NCBI GenBank assembly: GCA_946811185.2
Contig: OX328107.1
Span: forward strand, 38,527,860 to 38,591,859
Length of the DNA: 64,000 bases
Source of the DNA: Hippopus hippopus
Taxonomy: Eukaryota > Mollusca > Bivalvia > Cardiida > Cardiidae
Reading direction: 5' to 3'
Shown here: positions 7,114 to 21,406 of the stretch, one piece after another
How positions within the stretch are numbered: the first letter of the stretch is position 1
Layout: each line of letters opens with the position of its first letter
Translations under genes and position numbers: made by a program
The notes under the pieces: generated by a model
What the model saw: only the letters and a program-made list of their open reading frames with translations
The model's database searches: none
Told to the model about the DNA's origin: nothing

Positions 7114-9155
7114 ATGACCCGAAGATTTAACATAGATATACAGAGATTTCCCCCCCTTCCAATCAGCCAATCAAATCTCAGGCCTCTCTTAAATTATCCA
7201 ATCACAGAAGGTTTTAGAAAATCAAAATGGCGTCCAATCAGCCAATCAAATCTCATCCCTCTCTTCAAATTATCCAATCAGAAAAGCTTTGAGAAATTCA
7301 ATATTGCGCCCAATCAGCCAATCAAATTGCAGACACACCCCCACAATCATCCAATCAGAAAGCTCTGTGCCATTTGAAATGGCGCCCGAAAATATCGATA
7401 GAAAACAGTGAGCAAGAATCGGCATAAAAGTGGATTTAAAGTCTTCTTTGAAGGCTGTTGTGCAGTCCTTGGCAAACTGCCAGGCATGCACCCTCCACCA
7501 ATGCCAGATTTCACTGAAAATGGGCGAAAATTTAAGAAAACAGGGTGACAGAAGACCTTGTTTTGGTGCCTTCTAGCACCTTGCAAGATTGACTTCCCCT
7601 GATCCCTTGATCCCTTAATTCGATCTGCTTTTCTAATTCAGGCCAACTGCCATACTGTACATTGATACTTTAAATATGCTAAGATGATCAATGTACAGTG
7701 TAGAAACCCCAGAAAATAAGAAAATAATGTCACAAGTGGCTAAAAAAGACTGAAAACTCTTTCAGTAGCAACTGCTTCCTATTGCATAAATCAAATAAAG
7801 GGAACTAAATTTTAATTTTTTTTTTAATCTCTTTTTACCGTAACAAGAAACCCAGTTACGTTGACTACCGTCTCATACGTGCCAGTTACGCACCCGCAAA
7901 AACACGAAAAATCGACTTACGGCACATTCCATAGCAGACGACACCTGTTGCTTAAGTCAAATATAGGGATTTTTTTTGGTTCTTTTTCTCTTACTAGGGC
8001 CATTTTATTGGCATTGATACTTTGAATATGCTAAGATGATCAATGTACAGTGCAGAAACCCCAGAAGATAATGTCACAAGTGGCTAAAAAAGACTGAAAA
8101 CTCTTTCAGTAGCAACTGATTTCTATTGCATAAATCAAACAAAGGGAACTAAATTTTAATTTTTTTTTAAATCTCTTTTTATACAATGACAAGAAATCCA
8201 GTTGTGTTGACTACCGTCTCATACGTGCCAGTTACGCGCCCGTGAAAACATGAAAAATCGACTTACGGCACATTCCATAGCAGACGACACTTGTTGCTTA
8301 AGTCAAATATAGGGATTTTTTTTGGTTCTTTTTCTCTTACTAGGGCCATTGAAATGGCATTGATACTTTGAATTTGCTAAGATGATTAATGTACAGTGTA
8401 GAAATCCCAGAAAATAGTGTCACAAGTGGCTTCAAAAAACTGAAAACTCTTTCAGTAACAACTGATTTCTGTTGCATAGATCAAACAAAGGGAACTAAAT
8501 TTTTATTTTTTTTTTTAATCTCTTTTTATACCGTGACAAGAAATCCAGTTGATTTGACTACCGTCTCATACGTGCCAGTTATGCGCCCGCGAAAACATGA
8601 AAAATTGACTTACGGCACATTCCATAGCAGACGACACCTGTTGCTTAAGTCGAATATAGGGAATTTTGTTTTTTTCGTTTTCTCTTACTAGGGCCATTGA
8701 ATTGGTTACGATGACTATCCCACCCATACGTGACCGTTAGTGCTGTGCATAAAATCATAAAATCAATTTGGACACTTTCCGAGGCAAGTGATACCTGTTG
8801 CACATCAAAGAAAGGTAAACCAAATTCGTTTTCTTACCAGGGTCACGAAAAACATTGAACCAATTTTGGTGACCGTGTGAGTCATAAGTCTATTTTATGT
8901 TTAACCGCTGCGCAAAAACATTGATCCAGAAGCAACCGGTTGCTGTTGCATAAACTTTTTCCAATAAGAAATCTTGTTCTTGTTTGAGAATTCAGAAATA
9001 GGCCAATGAAATACAATAAGATGTAAGAATGACTAATAATAAAAATAGGTAAAATAGATAAAATGGCAAAGTTGGGGATTCAACCTCTGACCATCAGGAC
9101 CCAAAAAAGGTCTTGGTGCAGGGGTCAAACCCTCTTTGCCATTGAATAGGCTGAA
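7114..9155 (+). repeat. Long unit R4 (2,042 bp)
   Basis: First unit with the aaaggg plus uninterrupted T-run state near 7797. It has CCCGTG with cacttg, and gatcaaacaaag in module 3. The T-run of module 3 is interrupted by a G near 8669. Confidence 0.96.
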
Positions 9156-11196
9156 ATGACCCGAAGATTTAACATAGATATACAGAGATTTCCCCCCCTT
9201 CCAATCAGCCAATCAAATCTCAGGCCTCTCTTAAATTATCCAATCACAGAAGGTTTTAGAAAATCAAAATGGCGTCCAATCAGCCAATCAAATCTCATCC
9301 CTCTCTTCAAATTATCCAATCAGAAAAGCTTTGAGAAATTCAATATTGCGCCCAATCAGCCAATCAAATTGCAGACACACCCCCACAATCATCCAATCAG
9401 AAAGCTCTGTGCCATTTGAAATGGCGCCCGAAAATATCGATAGAAAACAGTGAGCAAGAATCGGCATAAAAGTGGATTTAAAGTCTTCTTTGAAGGCTGT
9501 TGTGCAGTCCTTGGCAAACTGCCAGGCATGCACCCTCCACCAATGCCAGATTTCACTGAAAATGGGCGAAAATTTAAGAAAACAGGGTGACAGAAGACCT
9601 TGTTTTGGTGCCTTCTAGCACCTTGCAAGATTGACTTCCCCTGATCCCTTGATCCCTTAATTCGATCTGCTTTTCTAATTCAGGCCAACTGCCATACTGT
9701 ACATTGATACTTTAAATATGCTAAGATGATCAATGTACAGTGTAGAAACCCCAGAAAATAAGAAAATAATGTCACAAGTGGCTAAAAAAGACTGAAAACT
9801 CTTTCAGTAGCAACTGCTTCCTATTGCATAAATCAAATAAAGGGAACTAAATTTTAATTTTTTTTTTAATCTCTTTTTACCGTAACAAGAAACCCAGTTA
9901 CGTTGACTACCGTCTCATACGTGCCAGTTACGCACCCGCAAAAACACGAAAAATCGACTTACGGCACATTCCATAGCAGACGACACCTGTTGCTTAAGTC
10001 AAATATAGGGATTTTTTTTGGTTCTTTTTCTCTTACTAGGGCCATTTTATTGGCATTGATACTTTGAATATGCTAAGATGATCAATGTACAGTGCAGAAA
10101 CCCCAGAAGATAATGTCACAAGTGGCTAAAAAAGACTGAAAACTCTTTCAGTAGCAACTGATTTCTATTGCATAAATCAAACAAAGGGAACTAAATTTTA
10201 ATTTTTTTTTAAATCTCTTTTTATACAATGACAAGAAATCCAGTTGTGTTGACTACCGTCTCATACGTGCCAGTTACGCGCCCGTGAAAACATGAAAAAT
10301 CGACTTACGGCACATTCCATAGCAGACGACACTTGTTGCTTAAGTCAAATATAGGGATTTTTTTTGGTTCTTTTTCTCTTACTAGGGCCATTGAAATGGC
10401 ATTGATACTTTGAATTTGCTAAGATGATTAATGTACAGTGTAGAAATCCCAGAAAATAGTGTCACAAGTGGCTTCAAAAAACTGAAAACTCTTTCAGTAA
10501 CAACTGATTTCTGTTGCATAGATCAAACAAAGGGAACTAAATTTTTATTTTTTTTTTTAATCTCTTTTTATACCGTGACAAGAAATCCAGTTGATTTGAC
10601 TACCGTCTCATACGTGCCAGTTATGCGCCCGCGAAAACATGAAAAATTGACTTACGGCACATTCCATAGCAGACGACACCTGTTGCTTAAGTCGAATATA
10701 GGGAATTTTTTTTTTTCATTTTCTCTTACTAGGGCCATTGAATTGGTTACGATGACTATCCCACCCATACGTGACCGTTAGTGCTGTGCATAAAATCATA
10801 AAATCAATTTGGACACTTTCCGAGGCAAGTGATACCTGTTGCACATCAAAGAAAGGTAAACCAAATTCGTTTTCTTACCAGGGTCACGAAAAACATTGAA
10901 CCAATTTTGGTGACCGTGTGAGTCATAAGTCTATTTTATGTTTAACCGCTGCGCAAAAACATTGATCCAGAAGCAACCGGTTGCTGTTGCATAAACTTTT
11001 TCCAATAAGAAATCTTGTTCTTGTTTGAGAATTCAGAAATAGGCCAATGAAATACAATAAGATGTAAGAATGACTAATAATAAAAATAGGTAAAATAGAT
11101 AAAATGGCAAAGTTGGGGATTCAACCTCTGACCATCAGGACCCAAAAAAGGTCTTGGTGCAGGGGTCAAACCCTCTTTGCCATTGAATAGGCTGAA
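9156..11196 (+). repeat. Long unit R5 (2,041 bp)
   Basis: Variant set almost as R4 (aaaggg, CCCGTG, cacttg, gatcaaacaaag). A private G-to-A change gives ttcattttc near 10717, and the module-3 T-run is shorter, which extends a chance reading frame. Confidence 0.96.
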
Positions 11197-13238
11197 ATGA
11201 CCCGAAGATTTAACATAGATATACAGAGATTTCCCCCCCTTCCAATCAGCCAATCAAATCTCAGGCCTCTCTTAAATTATCCAATCACAGAAGGTTTTAG
11301 AAAATCAAAATGGCGTCCAATCAGCCAATCAAATCTCATCCCTCTCTTCAAATTATCCAATCAGAAAAGCTTTGAGAAATTCAATATTGCGCCCAATCAG
11401 CCAATCAAATTGCAGACACACCCCCACAATCATCCAATCAGAAAGCTCTGTGCCATTTGAAATGGCGCCCGAAAATATCGATAGAAAACAGTGAGCAAGA
11501 ATCGGCATAAAAGTGGATTTAAAGTCTTCTTTGAAGGCTGTTGTGCAGTCCTTGGCAAACTGCCAGGCATGCACCCTCCACCAATGCCAGATTTCACTGA
11601 AAATGGGCGAAAATTTAAGAAAACAGGGTGACAGAAGACCTTGTTTTGGTGCCTTCTAGCACCTTGCAAGATTGACTTCCCCTGATCCCTTGATCCCTTA
11701 ATTCGATCTGCTTTTCTAATTCAGGCCAACTGCCATACTGTACATTGATACTTTAAATATGCTAAGATGATCAATGTACAGTGTAGAAACCCCAGAAAAT
11801 AAGAAAATAATGTCACAAGTGGCTAAAAAAGACTGAAAACTCTTTCAGTAGCAACTGCTTCCTATTGCATAAATCAAATAAAGGGAACTAAATTTTAATT
11901 TTTTTTTTAATCTCTTTTTACCGTAACAAGAAACCCAGTTACGTTGACTACCGTCTCATACGTGCCAGTTACGCACCCGCAAAAACACGAAAAATCGACT
12001 TACGGCACATTCCATAGCAGACGACACCTGTTGCTTAAGTCAAATATAGGGATTTTTTTTGGTTCTTTTTCTCTTACTAGGGCCATTTTATTGGCATTGA
12101 TACTTTGAATATGCTAAGATGATCAATGTACAGTGCAGAAACCCCAGAAGATAATGTCACAAGTGGCTAAAAAAGACTGAAAACTCTTTCAGTAGCAACT
12201 GATTTCTATTGCATAAATCAAACAAAGGGAACTAAATTTTAATTTTTTTTTAAATCTCTTTTTATACAATGACAAGAAATCCAGTTGTGTTGACTACCGT
12301 CTCATACGTGCCAGTTACGCGCCCGCGAAAACATGAAAAATCGACTTACGGCACATTCCATAGCAGACGACACCTGTTGCTTAAGTCAAATATAGGGATT
12401 TTTTTTGGTTCTTTTTCTCTTACTAGGGCCATTGAAATGGCATTGATACTTTGAATTTGCTAAGATGATTAATGTACAGTGTAGAAATCCCAGAAAATAG
12501 TGTCACAAGTGGCTTCAAAAAACTGAAAACTCTTTCAGTAACAACTGATTTCTGTTGCATAGATCAAAGAAAGGGAACTAAATTTTTATTTTTTTTTTTA
12601 ATCTCTTTTTATACCGTGACAAGAAATCCAGTTGATTTGACTACCGTCTCATACGTGCCAGTTATGCGCCCGCGAAAACATGAAAAATTGACTTACGGCA
12701 CATTCCATAGCAGACGACACCTGTTGCTTAAGTCGAATATAGGGAATTTTTTTTTTTTCGTTTTCTCTTACTAGGGCCATTGAATTGGTTACGATGACTA
12801 TCCCACCCATACGTGACCGTTAGTGCTGTGCATAAAATCATAAAATCAATTTGGACACTTTCCGAGGCAAGTGATACCTGTTGCACATCAAAGAAAGGTA
12901 AACCAAATTCGTTTTCTTACCAGGGTCACGAAACACATTGAACCAATTTTGGTGACCGTGTGAGTCATAAATCTATTTTATGTTTAACCGCTGCGCAAAA
13001 ACATTGATCCAGAAGCAACCGGTTGCTGTTGCATAAACTTTTTCCAATAAGAAATCTTGTTCTTGTTTGAGAATTCAGAAATAGGCCAATGAAATACAAT
13101 AAGATGTAAGAATGACTAATAATAAAAATAGGTAAAATAGATAAAATGGCAAAGTTGGGGATTCAACCTCTGACCATCAGGACCCAAAAAAGGTCTTGGT
13201 GCAGGGGTCAAACCCTCTTTGCCATTGAATAGGCTGAA
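11197..13238 (+). repeat. Long unit R6 (2,042 bp)
   Basis: Carries the cgaaacac and cataaatc pair (the latter at 12966), 6,125 bp after the same variant in R3. It is CCCGCG, cacctg, gatcaaagaaag. Confidence 0.96.
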
Positions 13239-15281
13239 ATGACCCGAAGATTTAACATAGATATACAGAGATTTCCCCCCCCTTCCAATCAGCCAATCAA
13301 ATCTCAGGCCTCTCTTAAATTATCCAATCACAGAAGGTTTTAGAAAATCAAAATGGCGTCCAATCAGCCAATCAAATCTCATCCCTCTCTTCAAATTATC
13401 CAATCAGAAAAGCTTTGAGAAATTCAATATTGCGCCCAATCAGCCAATCAAATTGCAGACACACCCCCACAATCATCCAATCAGAAAGCTCTGTGCCATT
13501 TGAAATGGCGCCCGAAAATATCGATAGAAAACAGTGAGCAAGAATCGGCATAAAAGTGGATTTAAAGTCTTCTTTGAAGGCTGTTGTGCAGTCCTTGGCA
13601 AACTGCCAGGCATGCACCCTCCACCAATGCCAGATTTCACTGAAAATGGGCGAAAATTTAAGAAAACAGGGTGACAGAAGACCTTGTTTTGGTGCCTTCT
13701 AGCACCTTGCAAGATTGACTTCCCCTGATCCCTTGATCCCTTAATTCGATCTGCTTTTCTAATTCAGGCCAACTGCCATACTGTACATTGATACTTTAAA
13801 TATGCTAAGATGATCAATGTACAGTGTAGAAACCCCAGAAAATAAGAAAATAATGTCACAAGTGGCTAAAAAAGACTGAAAACTCTTTCAGTAGCAACTG
13901 CTTCCTATTGCATAAATCAAATAAAGGGAACTAAATTTTAATTTTTTTTTTAATCTCTTTTTACCGTAACAAGAAACCCAGTTACGTTGACTACCGTCTC
14001 ATACGTGCCAGTTACGCACCCGCAAAAACACGAAAAATCGACTTACGGCACATTCCATAGCAGACGACACCTGTTGCTTAAGTCAAATATAGGGATTTTT
14101 TTTGGTTCTTTTTCTCTTACTAGGGCCATTTTATTGGCATTGATACTTTGAATATGCTAAGATGATCAATGTACAGTGCAGAAACCCCAGAAGATAATGT
14201 CACAAGTGGCTAAAAAAGACTGAAAACTCTTTCAGTAGCAACTGATTTCTATTGCATAAATCAAACAAAGGGAACTAAATTTTAATTTTTTTTTAAATCT
14301 CTTTTTATACAATGACAAGAAATCCAGTTGTGTTGACTACCGTCTCATACGTGCCAGTTACGCGCCCGTGAAAACATGAAAAATCGACTTACGGCACATT
14401 CCATAGCAGACGACACTTGTTGCTTAAGTCAAATATAGGGATTTTTTTTGGTTCTTTTTCTCTTACTAGGGCCATTGAAATGGCATTGATACTTTGAATT
14501 TGCTAAGATGATTAATGTACAGTGTAGAAATCCCAGAAAATAGTGTCACAAGTGGCTTCAAAAAACTGAAAACTCTTTCAGTAACAACTGATTTCTGTTG
14601 CATAGATCAAAGAAAGGGAACTAAATTTTTATTTTTTTTTTTAATCTCTTTTTATACCGTGACAAGAAATCCAGTTGATTTGACTACCGTCTCATACGTG
14701 CCAGTTATGCGCCCGCGAAAACATGAAAAATTGACTTACGGCACATTCCATAGCAGACGACACCTGTTGCTTAAGTCGAATATAGGGAATTTTTTTTTTT
14801 TCGTTTTCTCTTACTAGGGCCATTGAATTGGTTACGATGACTATCCCACCCATACGTGACCGTTAGTGCTGTGCATAAAATCATAAAATCAATTTGGACA
14901 CTTTCCGAGGCAAGTGATACCTGTTGCACATCAAAGAAAGGTAAACCAAATTCGTTTTCTTACCAGGGTCACGAAAAACATTGAACCAATTTTGGTGACC
15001 GTGTGAGTCATAAGTCTATTTTATGTTTAACCGCTGCGCAAAAACATTGATCCAGAAGCAACCGGTTGCTGTTGCATAAACTTTTTCCAATAAGAAATCT
15101 TGTTCTTGTTTGAGAATTCAGAAATAGGCCAATGAAATACAATAAGATGTAAGAATGACTAATAATAAAAATAGGTAAAATAGATAAAATGGCAAAGTTG
15201 GGGATTCAACCTCTGACCATCAGGACCCAAAAAAGGTCTTGGTGCAGGGGTCAAACCCTCTTTGCCATTGAATAGGCTGAA
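13239..15281 (+). repeat. Long unit R7 (2,043 bp)
   Basis: The C-run upstream of the CCAAT cluster has eight C instead of the usual seven (13275-13282), which frameshifts the 87-codon frame open in most units. The only other eight-C unit is R14, seven units downstream. It is CCCGTG, cacttg, gatcaaagaaag. Confidence 0.96.
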
Positions 15282-17322
15282 ATGACCCGAAGATTTAACA
15301 TAGATATACAGAGATTTCCCCCCCTTCCAATCAGCCAATCAAATCTCAGGCCTCTCTTAAATTATCCAATCACAGAAGGTTTTAGAAAATCAAAATGGCG
15401 TCCAATCAGCCAATCAAATCTCATCCCTCTCTTCAAATTATCCAATCAGAAAAGCTTTGAGAAATTCAATATTGCGCCCAATCAGCCAATCAAATTGCAG
15501 ACACACCCCCACAATCATCCAATCAGAAAGCTCTGTGCCATTTGAAATGGCGCCCGAAAATATCGATAGAAAACAGTGAGCAAGAATCGGCATAAAAGTG
15601 GATTTAAAGTCTTCTTTGAAGGCTGTTGTGCAGTCCTTGGCAAACTGCCAGGCATGCACCCTCCACCAATGCCAGATTTCACTGAAAATGGGCGAAAATT
15701 TAAGAAAACAGGGTGACAGAAGACCTTGTTTTGGTGCCTTCTAGCACCTTGCAAGATTGACTTCCCCTGATCCCTTGATCCCTTAATTCGATCTGCTTTT
15801 CTAATTCAGGCCAACTGCCATACTGTACATTGATACTTTAAATATGCTAAGATGATCAATGTACAGTGTAGAAACCCCAGAAAATAAGAAAATAATGTCA
15901 CAAGTGGCTAAAAAAGACTGAAAACTCTTTCAGTAGCAACTGCTTCCTATTGCATAAATCAAATAAACGGAACTAAATTTTAATTTTGTTTTTAATCTCT
16001 TTTTACCGTAACAAGAAACCCAGTTACGTTGACTACCGTCTCATACGTGCCAGTTACGCACCCGCAAAAACACGAAAAATCGACTTACGGCACATTCCAT
16101 AGCAGACGACACCTGTTGCTTAAATCAAACATAGGGATTTTTTTTGGTTCTTTTTCTCTTACTAGGGCCATTTTATTGGCATTGATACTTTGAATATGCT
16201 AAGATGATCAATGTACAGTGCAGAAACCCCAGAAGATAATGTCACAAGTGGCTAAAAAAGACTGAAAACTCTTTCAGTAGCAACTGATTTCTATTGCATA
16301 AATCAAACAAAGGGAACTAAATTTTAATTTTTTTTTAAATCTCTTTTTATACAATGACAAGAAATCCAGTTGTGTTGACTACCGTCTCATACGTGCCAGT
16401 TACGCGCCCGTGAAAACATGAAAAATCGACTTACGGCACATTCCATAGCAGACGACACTTGTTGCTTAAGTCAAATATAGGGATTTTTTTTGGTTCTTTT
16501 TCTCTTACTAGGGCCATTGAAATGGCATTGATACTTTGAATTTGCTAAGATGATTAATGTACAGTGTAGAAATCCCAGAAAATAGTGTCACAAGTGGCTT
16601 CAAAAAACTGAAAACTCTTTCAGTAACAACTGATTTCTGTTGCATAGATCAAACAAAGGGAACTAAATTTTTATTTTTTTTTTTAATCTCTTTTTATACC
16701 GTGACAAGAAATCCAGTTGATTTGACTACCGTCTCATACGTGCCAGTTATGCGCCCGCGAAAACATGAAAAATTGACTTACGGCACATTCCATAGCAGAC
16801 GACACCTGTTGCTTAAGTCGAATATAGGGAATTTTTTTTTTTCGTTTTCTCTTACTAGGGCCATTGAATTGGTTACGATGACTATCCCACCCATACGTGA
16901 CCGTTAGTGCTGTGCATAAAATCATAAAATCAATTTGGACACTTTCCGAGGCAAGTGATACCTGTTGCACATCAAAGAAAGGTAAACCAAATTCGTTTTC
17001 TTACCAGGGTCACGAAAAACATTGAACCAATTTTGGTGACCGTGTGAGTCATAAGTCTATTTTATGTTTAACCGCTGCGCAAAAACATTGATCCAGAAGC
17101 AACCGGTTGCTGTTGCATAAACTTTTTCCAATAAGAAATCTTGTTCTTGTTTGAGAATTCAGAAATAGGCCAATGAAATACAATAAGATGTAAGAATGAC
17201 TAATAATAAAAATAGGTAAAATAGATAAAATGGCAAAGTTGGGGATTCAACCTCTGACCATCAGGACCCAAAAAAGGTCTTGGTGCAGGGGTCAAACCCT
17301 CTTTGCCATTGAATAGGCTGAA
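15282..17322 (+). repeat. Long unit R8 (2,041 bp)
   Basis: Returns to the aaacgg plus tttgttttt state near 15966, last seen in R3. Private changes near 16122 give taaatcaaacatag. It is CCCGTG, cacttg, gatcaaacaaag. Confidence 0.96.
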
Positions 17323-19364
17323 ATGACCCGAAGATTTAACATAGATATACAGAGATTTCCCCCCCTTCCAATCAGCCAATCAAATCTCAGGCCTCTCTTA
17401 AATTATCCAATCACAGAAGGTTTTAGAAAATCAAAATGGCGTCCAATCAGCCAATCAAATCTCATCCCTCTCTTCAAATTATCCAATCAGAAAAGCTTTG
17501 AGAAATTCAATATTGCGCCCAATCAGCCAATCAAATTGCAGACACACCCCCACAATCATCCAATCAGAAAGCTCTGTGCCATTTGAAATGGCGCCCGAAA
17601 ATATCGATAGAAAACAGTGAGCAAGAATCGGCATAAAAGTGGATTTAAAGTCTTCTTTGAAGGCTGTTGTGCAGTCCTTGGCAAACTGCCAGGCATGCAC
17701 CCTCCACCAATGCCAGATTTCACTGAAAATGGGCGAAAATTTAAGAAAACAGGGTGACAGAAGACCTTGTTTTGGTGCCTTCTAGCACCTTGCAAGATTG
17801 ACTTCCCCTGATCCCTTGATCCCTTAATTCGATCTGCTTTTCTAATTCAGGCCAACTGCCATACTGTACATTGATACTTTAAATATGCTAAGATGATCAA
17901 TGTACAGTGTAGAAACCCCAGAAAATAAGAAAATAATGTCACAAGTGGCTAAAAAAGACTGAAAACTCTTTCAGTAGCAACTGCTTCCTATTGCATAAAT
18001 CAAATAAACGGAACTAAATTTTAATTTTGTTTTTAATCTCTTTTTACCGTAACAAGAAACCCAGTTACGTTGACTACCGTCTCATACGTGCCAGTTACGC
18101 ACCCGCAAAAACACGAAAAATCGACTTACGGCACATTCCATAGCAGACGACACCTGTTGCTTAAGTCAAATATAGGGATTTTTTTTGGTTCTTTTTCTCT
18201 TACTAGGGCCATTTTATTGGCATTGATACTTTGAATATGCTAAGATGATCAATGTACAGTGCAGAAACCCCAGAAGATAATGTCACAAGTGGCTAAAAAA
18301 GACTGAAAACTCTTTCAGTAGCAACTGATTTCTATTGCATAAATCAAACAAAGGGAACTAAATTTTAATTTTTTTTTAAATCTCTTTTTATACAATGACA
18401 AGAAATCCAGTTGTGTTGACTACCGTCTCATACGTGCCAGTTACGCGCCCGCGAAAACATGAAAAATCGACTTACGGCACATTCCATAGCAGACGACACC
18501 TGTTGCTTAAGTCAAATATAGGGATTTTTTTTGGTTCTTTTTCTCTTACTAGGGCCATTGAAATGGCATTGATACTTTGAATTTGCTAAGATGATTAATG
18601 TACAGTGTAGAAATCCCAGAAAATAGTGTCACAAGTGGCTTCAAAAAACTGAAAACTCTTTCAGTAACAACTGATTTCTGTTGCATAGATCAAAGAAAGG
18701 GAACTAAATTTTTATTTTTTTTTTTAATCTCTTTTTATACCGTGACAAGAAATCCAGTTGATTTGACTACCGTCTCATACGTGCCAGTTATGCGCCCGCG
18801 AAAACATGAAAAATTGACTTACGGCACATTCCATAGCAGACGACACCTGTTGCTTAAGTCGAATATAGGGAATTTTTTTTTTTTCGTTTTCTCTTACTAG
18901 GGCCATTGAATAGGTTACGATGACTATCCCACCCATACGTGACCGTTAGTGCTGTGCATAAAATCATAAAATCAATTTGGACACTTTCCGAGGCAAGTGA
19001 TACCTGTTGCACATCAAAGAAAGGTAAACCAAATTCGTTTTCTTACCAGGGTCACGAAACACATTGAACCAATTTTGGTGACCGTGTGAGTCATAAATCT
19101 ATTTTATGTTTAACCGCTGCGCAAAAACATTGATCCAGAAGCAACCGGTTGCTGTTGCATAAACTTTTTCCAATAAGAAATCTTGTTCTTGTTTGAGAAT
19201 TCAGAAATAGGCCAATGAAATACAATAAGATGTAAGAATGACTAATAATAAAAATAGGTAAAATAGATAAAATGGCAAAGTTGGGGATTCAACCTCTGAC
19301 CATCAGGACCCAAAAAAGGTCTTGGTGCAGGGGTCAAACCCTCTTTGCCATTGAATAGGCTGAA
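17323..19364 (+). repeat. Long unit R9 (2,042 bp)
   Basis: Carries aaacgg near 18006 and the cgaaacac and cataaatc pair (the latter at 19092), 6,126 bp after R6. A private T-to-A change at about 18911 gives gaataggttac. Confidence 0.96.
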
Positions 19365-21406
19365 ATGACCCGAAGATTTAACATAGATATACAGAGATTT
19401 CCCCCCCTTCCAATCAGCCAATCAAATCTCAGGCCTCTCTTAAATTATCCAATCACAGAAGGTTTTAGAAAATCAAAATGGCGTCCAATCAGCCAATCAA
19501 ATCTCATCCCTCTCTTCAAATTATCCAATCAGAAAAGCTTTGAGAAATTCAATATTGCGCCCAATCAGCCAATCAAATTGCAGACACACCCCCACAATCA
19601 TCCAATCAGAAAGCTCTGTGCCATTTGAAATGGCGCCCGAAAATATCGATAGAAAACAGTGAGCAAGAATCGGCATAAAAGTGGATTTAAAGTCTTCTTT
19701 GAAGGCTGTTGTGCAGTCCTTGGCAAACTGCCAGGCATGCACCCTCCACCAATGCCAGATTTCACTGAAAATGGGCGAAAATTTAAGAAAACAGGGTGAC
19801 AGAAGACCTTGTTTTGGTGCCTTCTAGCACCTTGCAAGATTGACTTCCCCTGATCCCTTGATCCCTTAATTCGATCTGCTTTTCTAATTCAGGCCAACTG
19901 CCATACTGTACATTGATACTTTAAATATGCTAAGATGATCAATGTACAGTGTAGAAACCCCAGAAAATAAGAAAATAATGTCACAAGTGGCTAAAAAAGA
20001 CTGAAAACTCTTTCAGTAGCAACTGCTTCCTATTGCATAAATCAAATAAAGGGAACTAAATTTTAATTTTTTTTTTAATCTCTTTTTACCGTAACAAGAA
20101 ACCCAGTTACGTTGACTACCGTCTCATACGTGCCAGTTACGCACCCGCAAAAACACGAAAAATCGACTTACGGCACATTCCATAGCAGACGACACCTGTT
20201 GCTTAAGTCAAATATAGGGATTTTTTTTGGTTCTTTTTCTCTTACTAGGGCCATTTTATTGGCATTGATACTTTGAATATGCTAAGATGATCAATGTACA
20301 GTGCAGAAACCCCAGAAGATAATGTCACAAGTGGCTAAAAAAGACTGAAAACTCTTTCAGTAGCAACTGATTTCTATTGCATAAATCAAACAAAGGGAAC
20401 TAAATTTTAATTTTTTTTTAAATCTCTTTTTATACAATGACAAGAAATCCAGTTGTGTTGACTACCGTCTCATACGTGCCAGTTACGCGCCCGCGAAAAC
20501 ATGAAAAATCGACTTACGGCACATTCCATAGCAGACGACACCTGTTGCTTAAGTCAAATATAGGGATTTTTTTTGGTTCTTTTTCTCTTACTAGGGCCAT
20601 TGAAATGGCATTGATACTTTGAATTTGCTAAGATGATTAATGTACAGTGTAGAAATCCCAGAAAATAGTGTCACAAGTGGCTTCAAAAAACTGAAAACTC
20701 TTTCAGTAACAACTGATTTCTGTTGCATAGATCAAAGAAAGGGAACTAAATTTTTATTTTTTTTTTTAATCTCTTTTTATACCGTGACAAGAAATCCAGT
20801 TGATTTGACTACCGTCTCATACGTGCCAGTTATGCGCCCGCGAAAACATGAAAAATTGACTTACGGCACATTCCATAGCAGACGACACCTGTTGCTTAAG
20901 TCGAATATAGGGAATTTTTTTTTTTTCGTTTTCTCTTACTAGGGCCATTGAATTGGTTACGATGACTATCCCACCCATACGTGACCGTTAGTGCTGTGCA
21001 TAAAATCATAAAATCAATTTGGACACTTTCCGAGGCAAGTGATACCTGTTGCACATCAAAGAAAGGTAAACCAAATTCGTTTTCTTACCAGGGTCACGAA
21101 AAACATTGAACCAATTTTGGTGACCGTGTGAGTCATAAGTCTATTTTATGTTTAACCGCTGCGCAAAAACATTGATCCAGAAGCAACCGGTTGCTGTTGC
21201 ATAAACTTTTTCCAATAAGAAATCTTGTTCTTGTTTGAGAATTCAGAAATAGGCCAATGAAATACAATAAGATGTAAGAATGACTAATAATAAAAATAGG
21301 TAAAATAGATAAAATGGCAAAGTTGGGGATTCAACCTCTGACCATCAGGACCCAAAAAAGGTCTTGGTGCAGGGGTCAAACCCTCTTTGCCATTGAATAG
21401 GCTGAA
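19365..21406 (+). repeat. Long unit R10 (2,042 bp)
   Basis: aaaggg, CCCGCG, cacctg, gatcaaagaaag, ttgac. Close to the left-half consensus, with no private structural change seen. Confidence 0.96.

Larger units (their letters stand above)
7114..13238 (+). repeat. Candidate three-unit block, copy 2
   Basis: R4-R6 in the order CCCGTG, CCCGTG, CCCGCG with cgaaacac. This is the same marker order as R7-R9, which is the best support for a three-unit block here. Confidence 0.5.
13239..19364 (+). repeat. Candidate three-unit block, copy 3
   Basis: R7-R9 in the order CCCGTG, CCCGTG, CCCGCG with cgaaacac, as in the previous block. It differs by aaacgg in R8 and R9. The period stops after this block, since the corresponding unit R12 lacks the marker. 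Confidence 0.5.
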
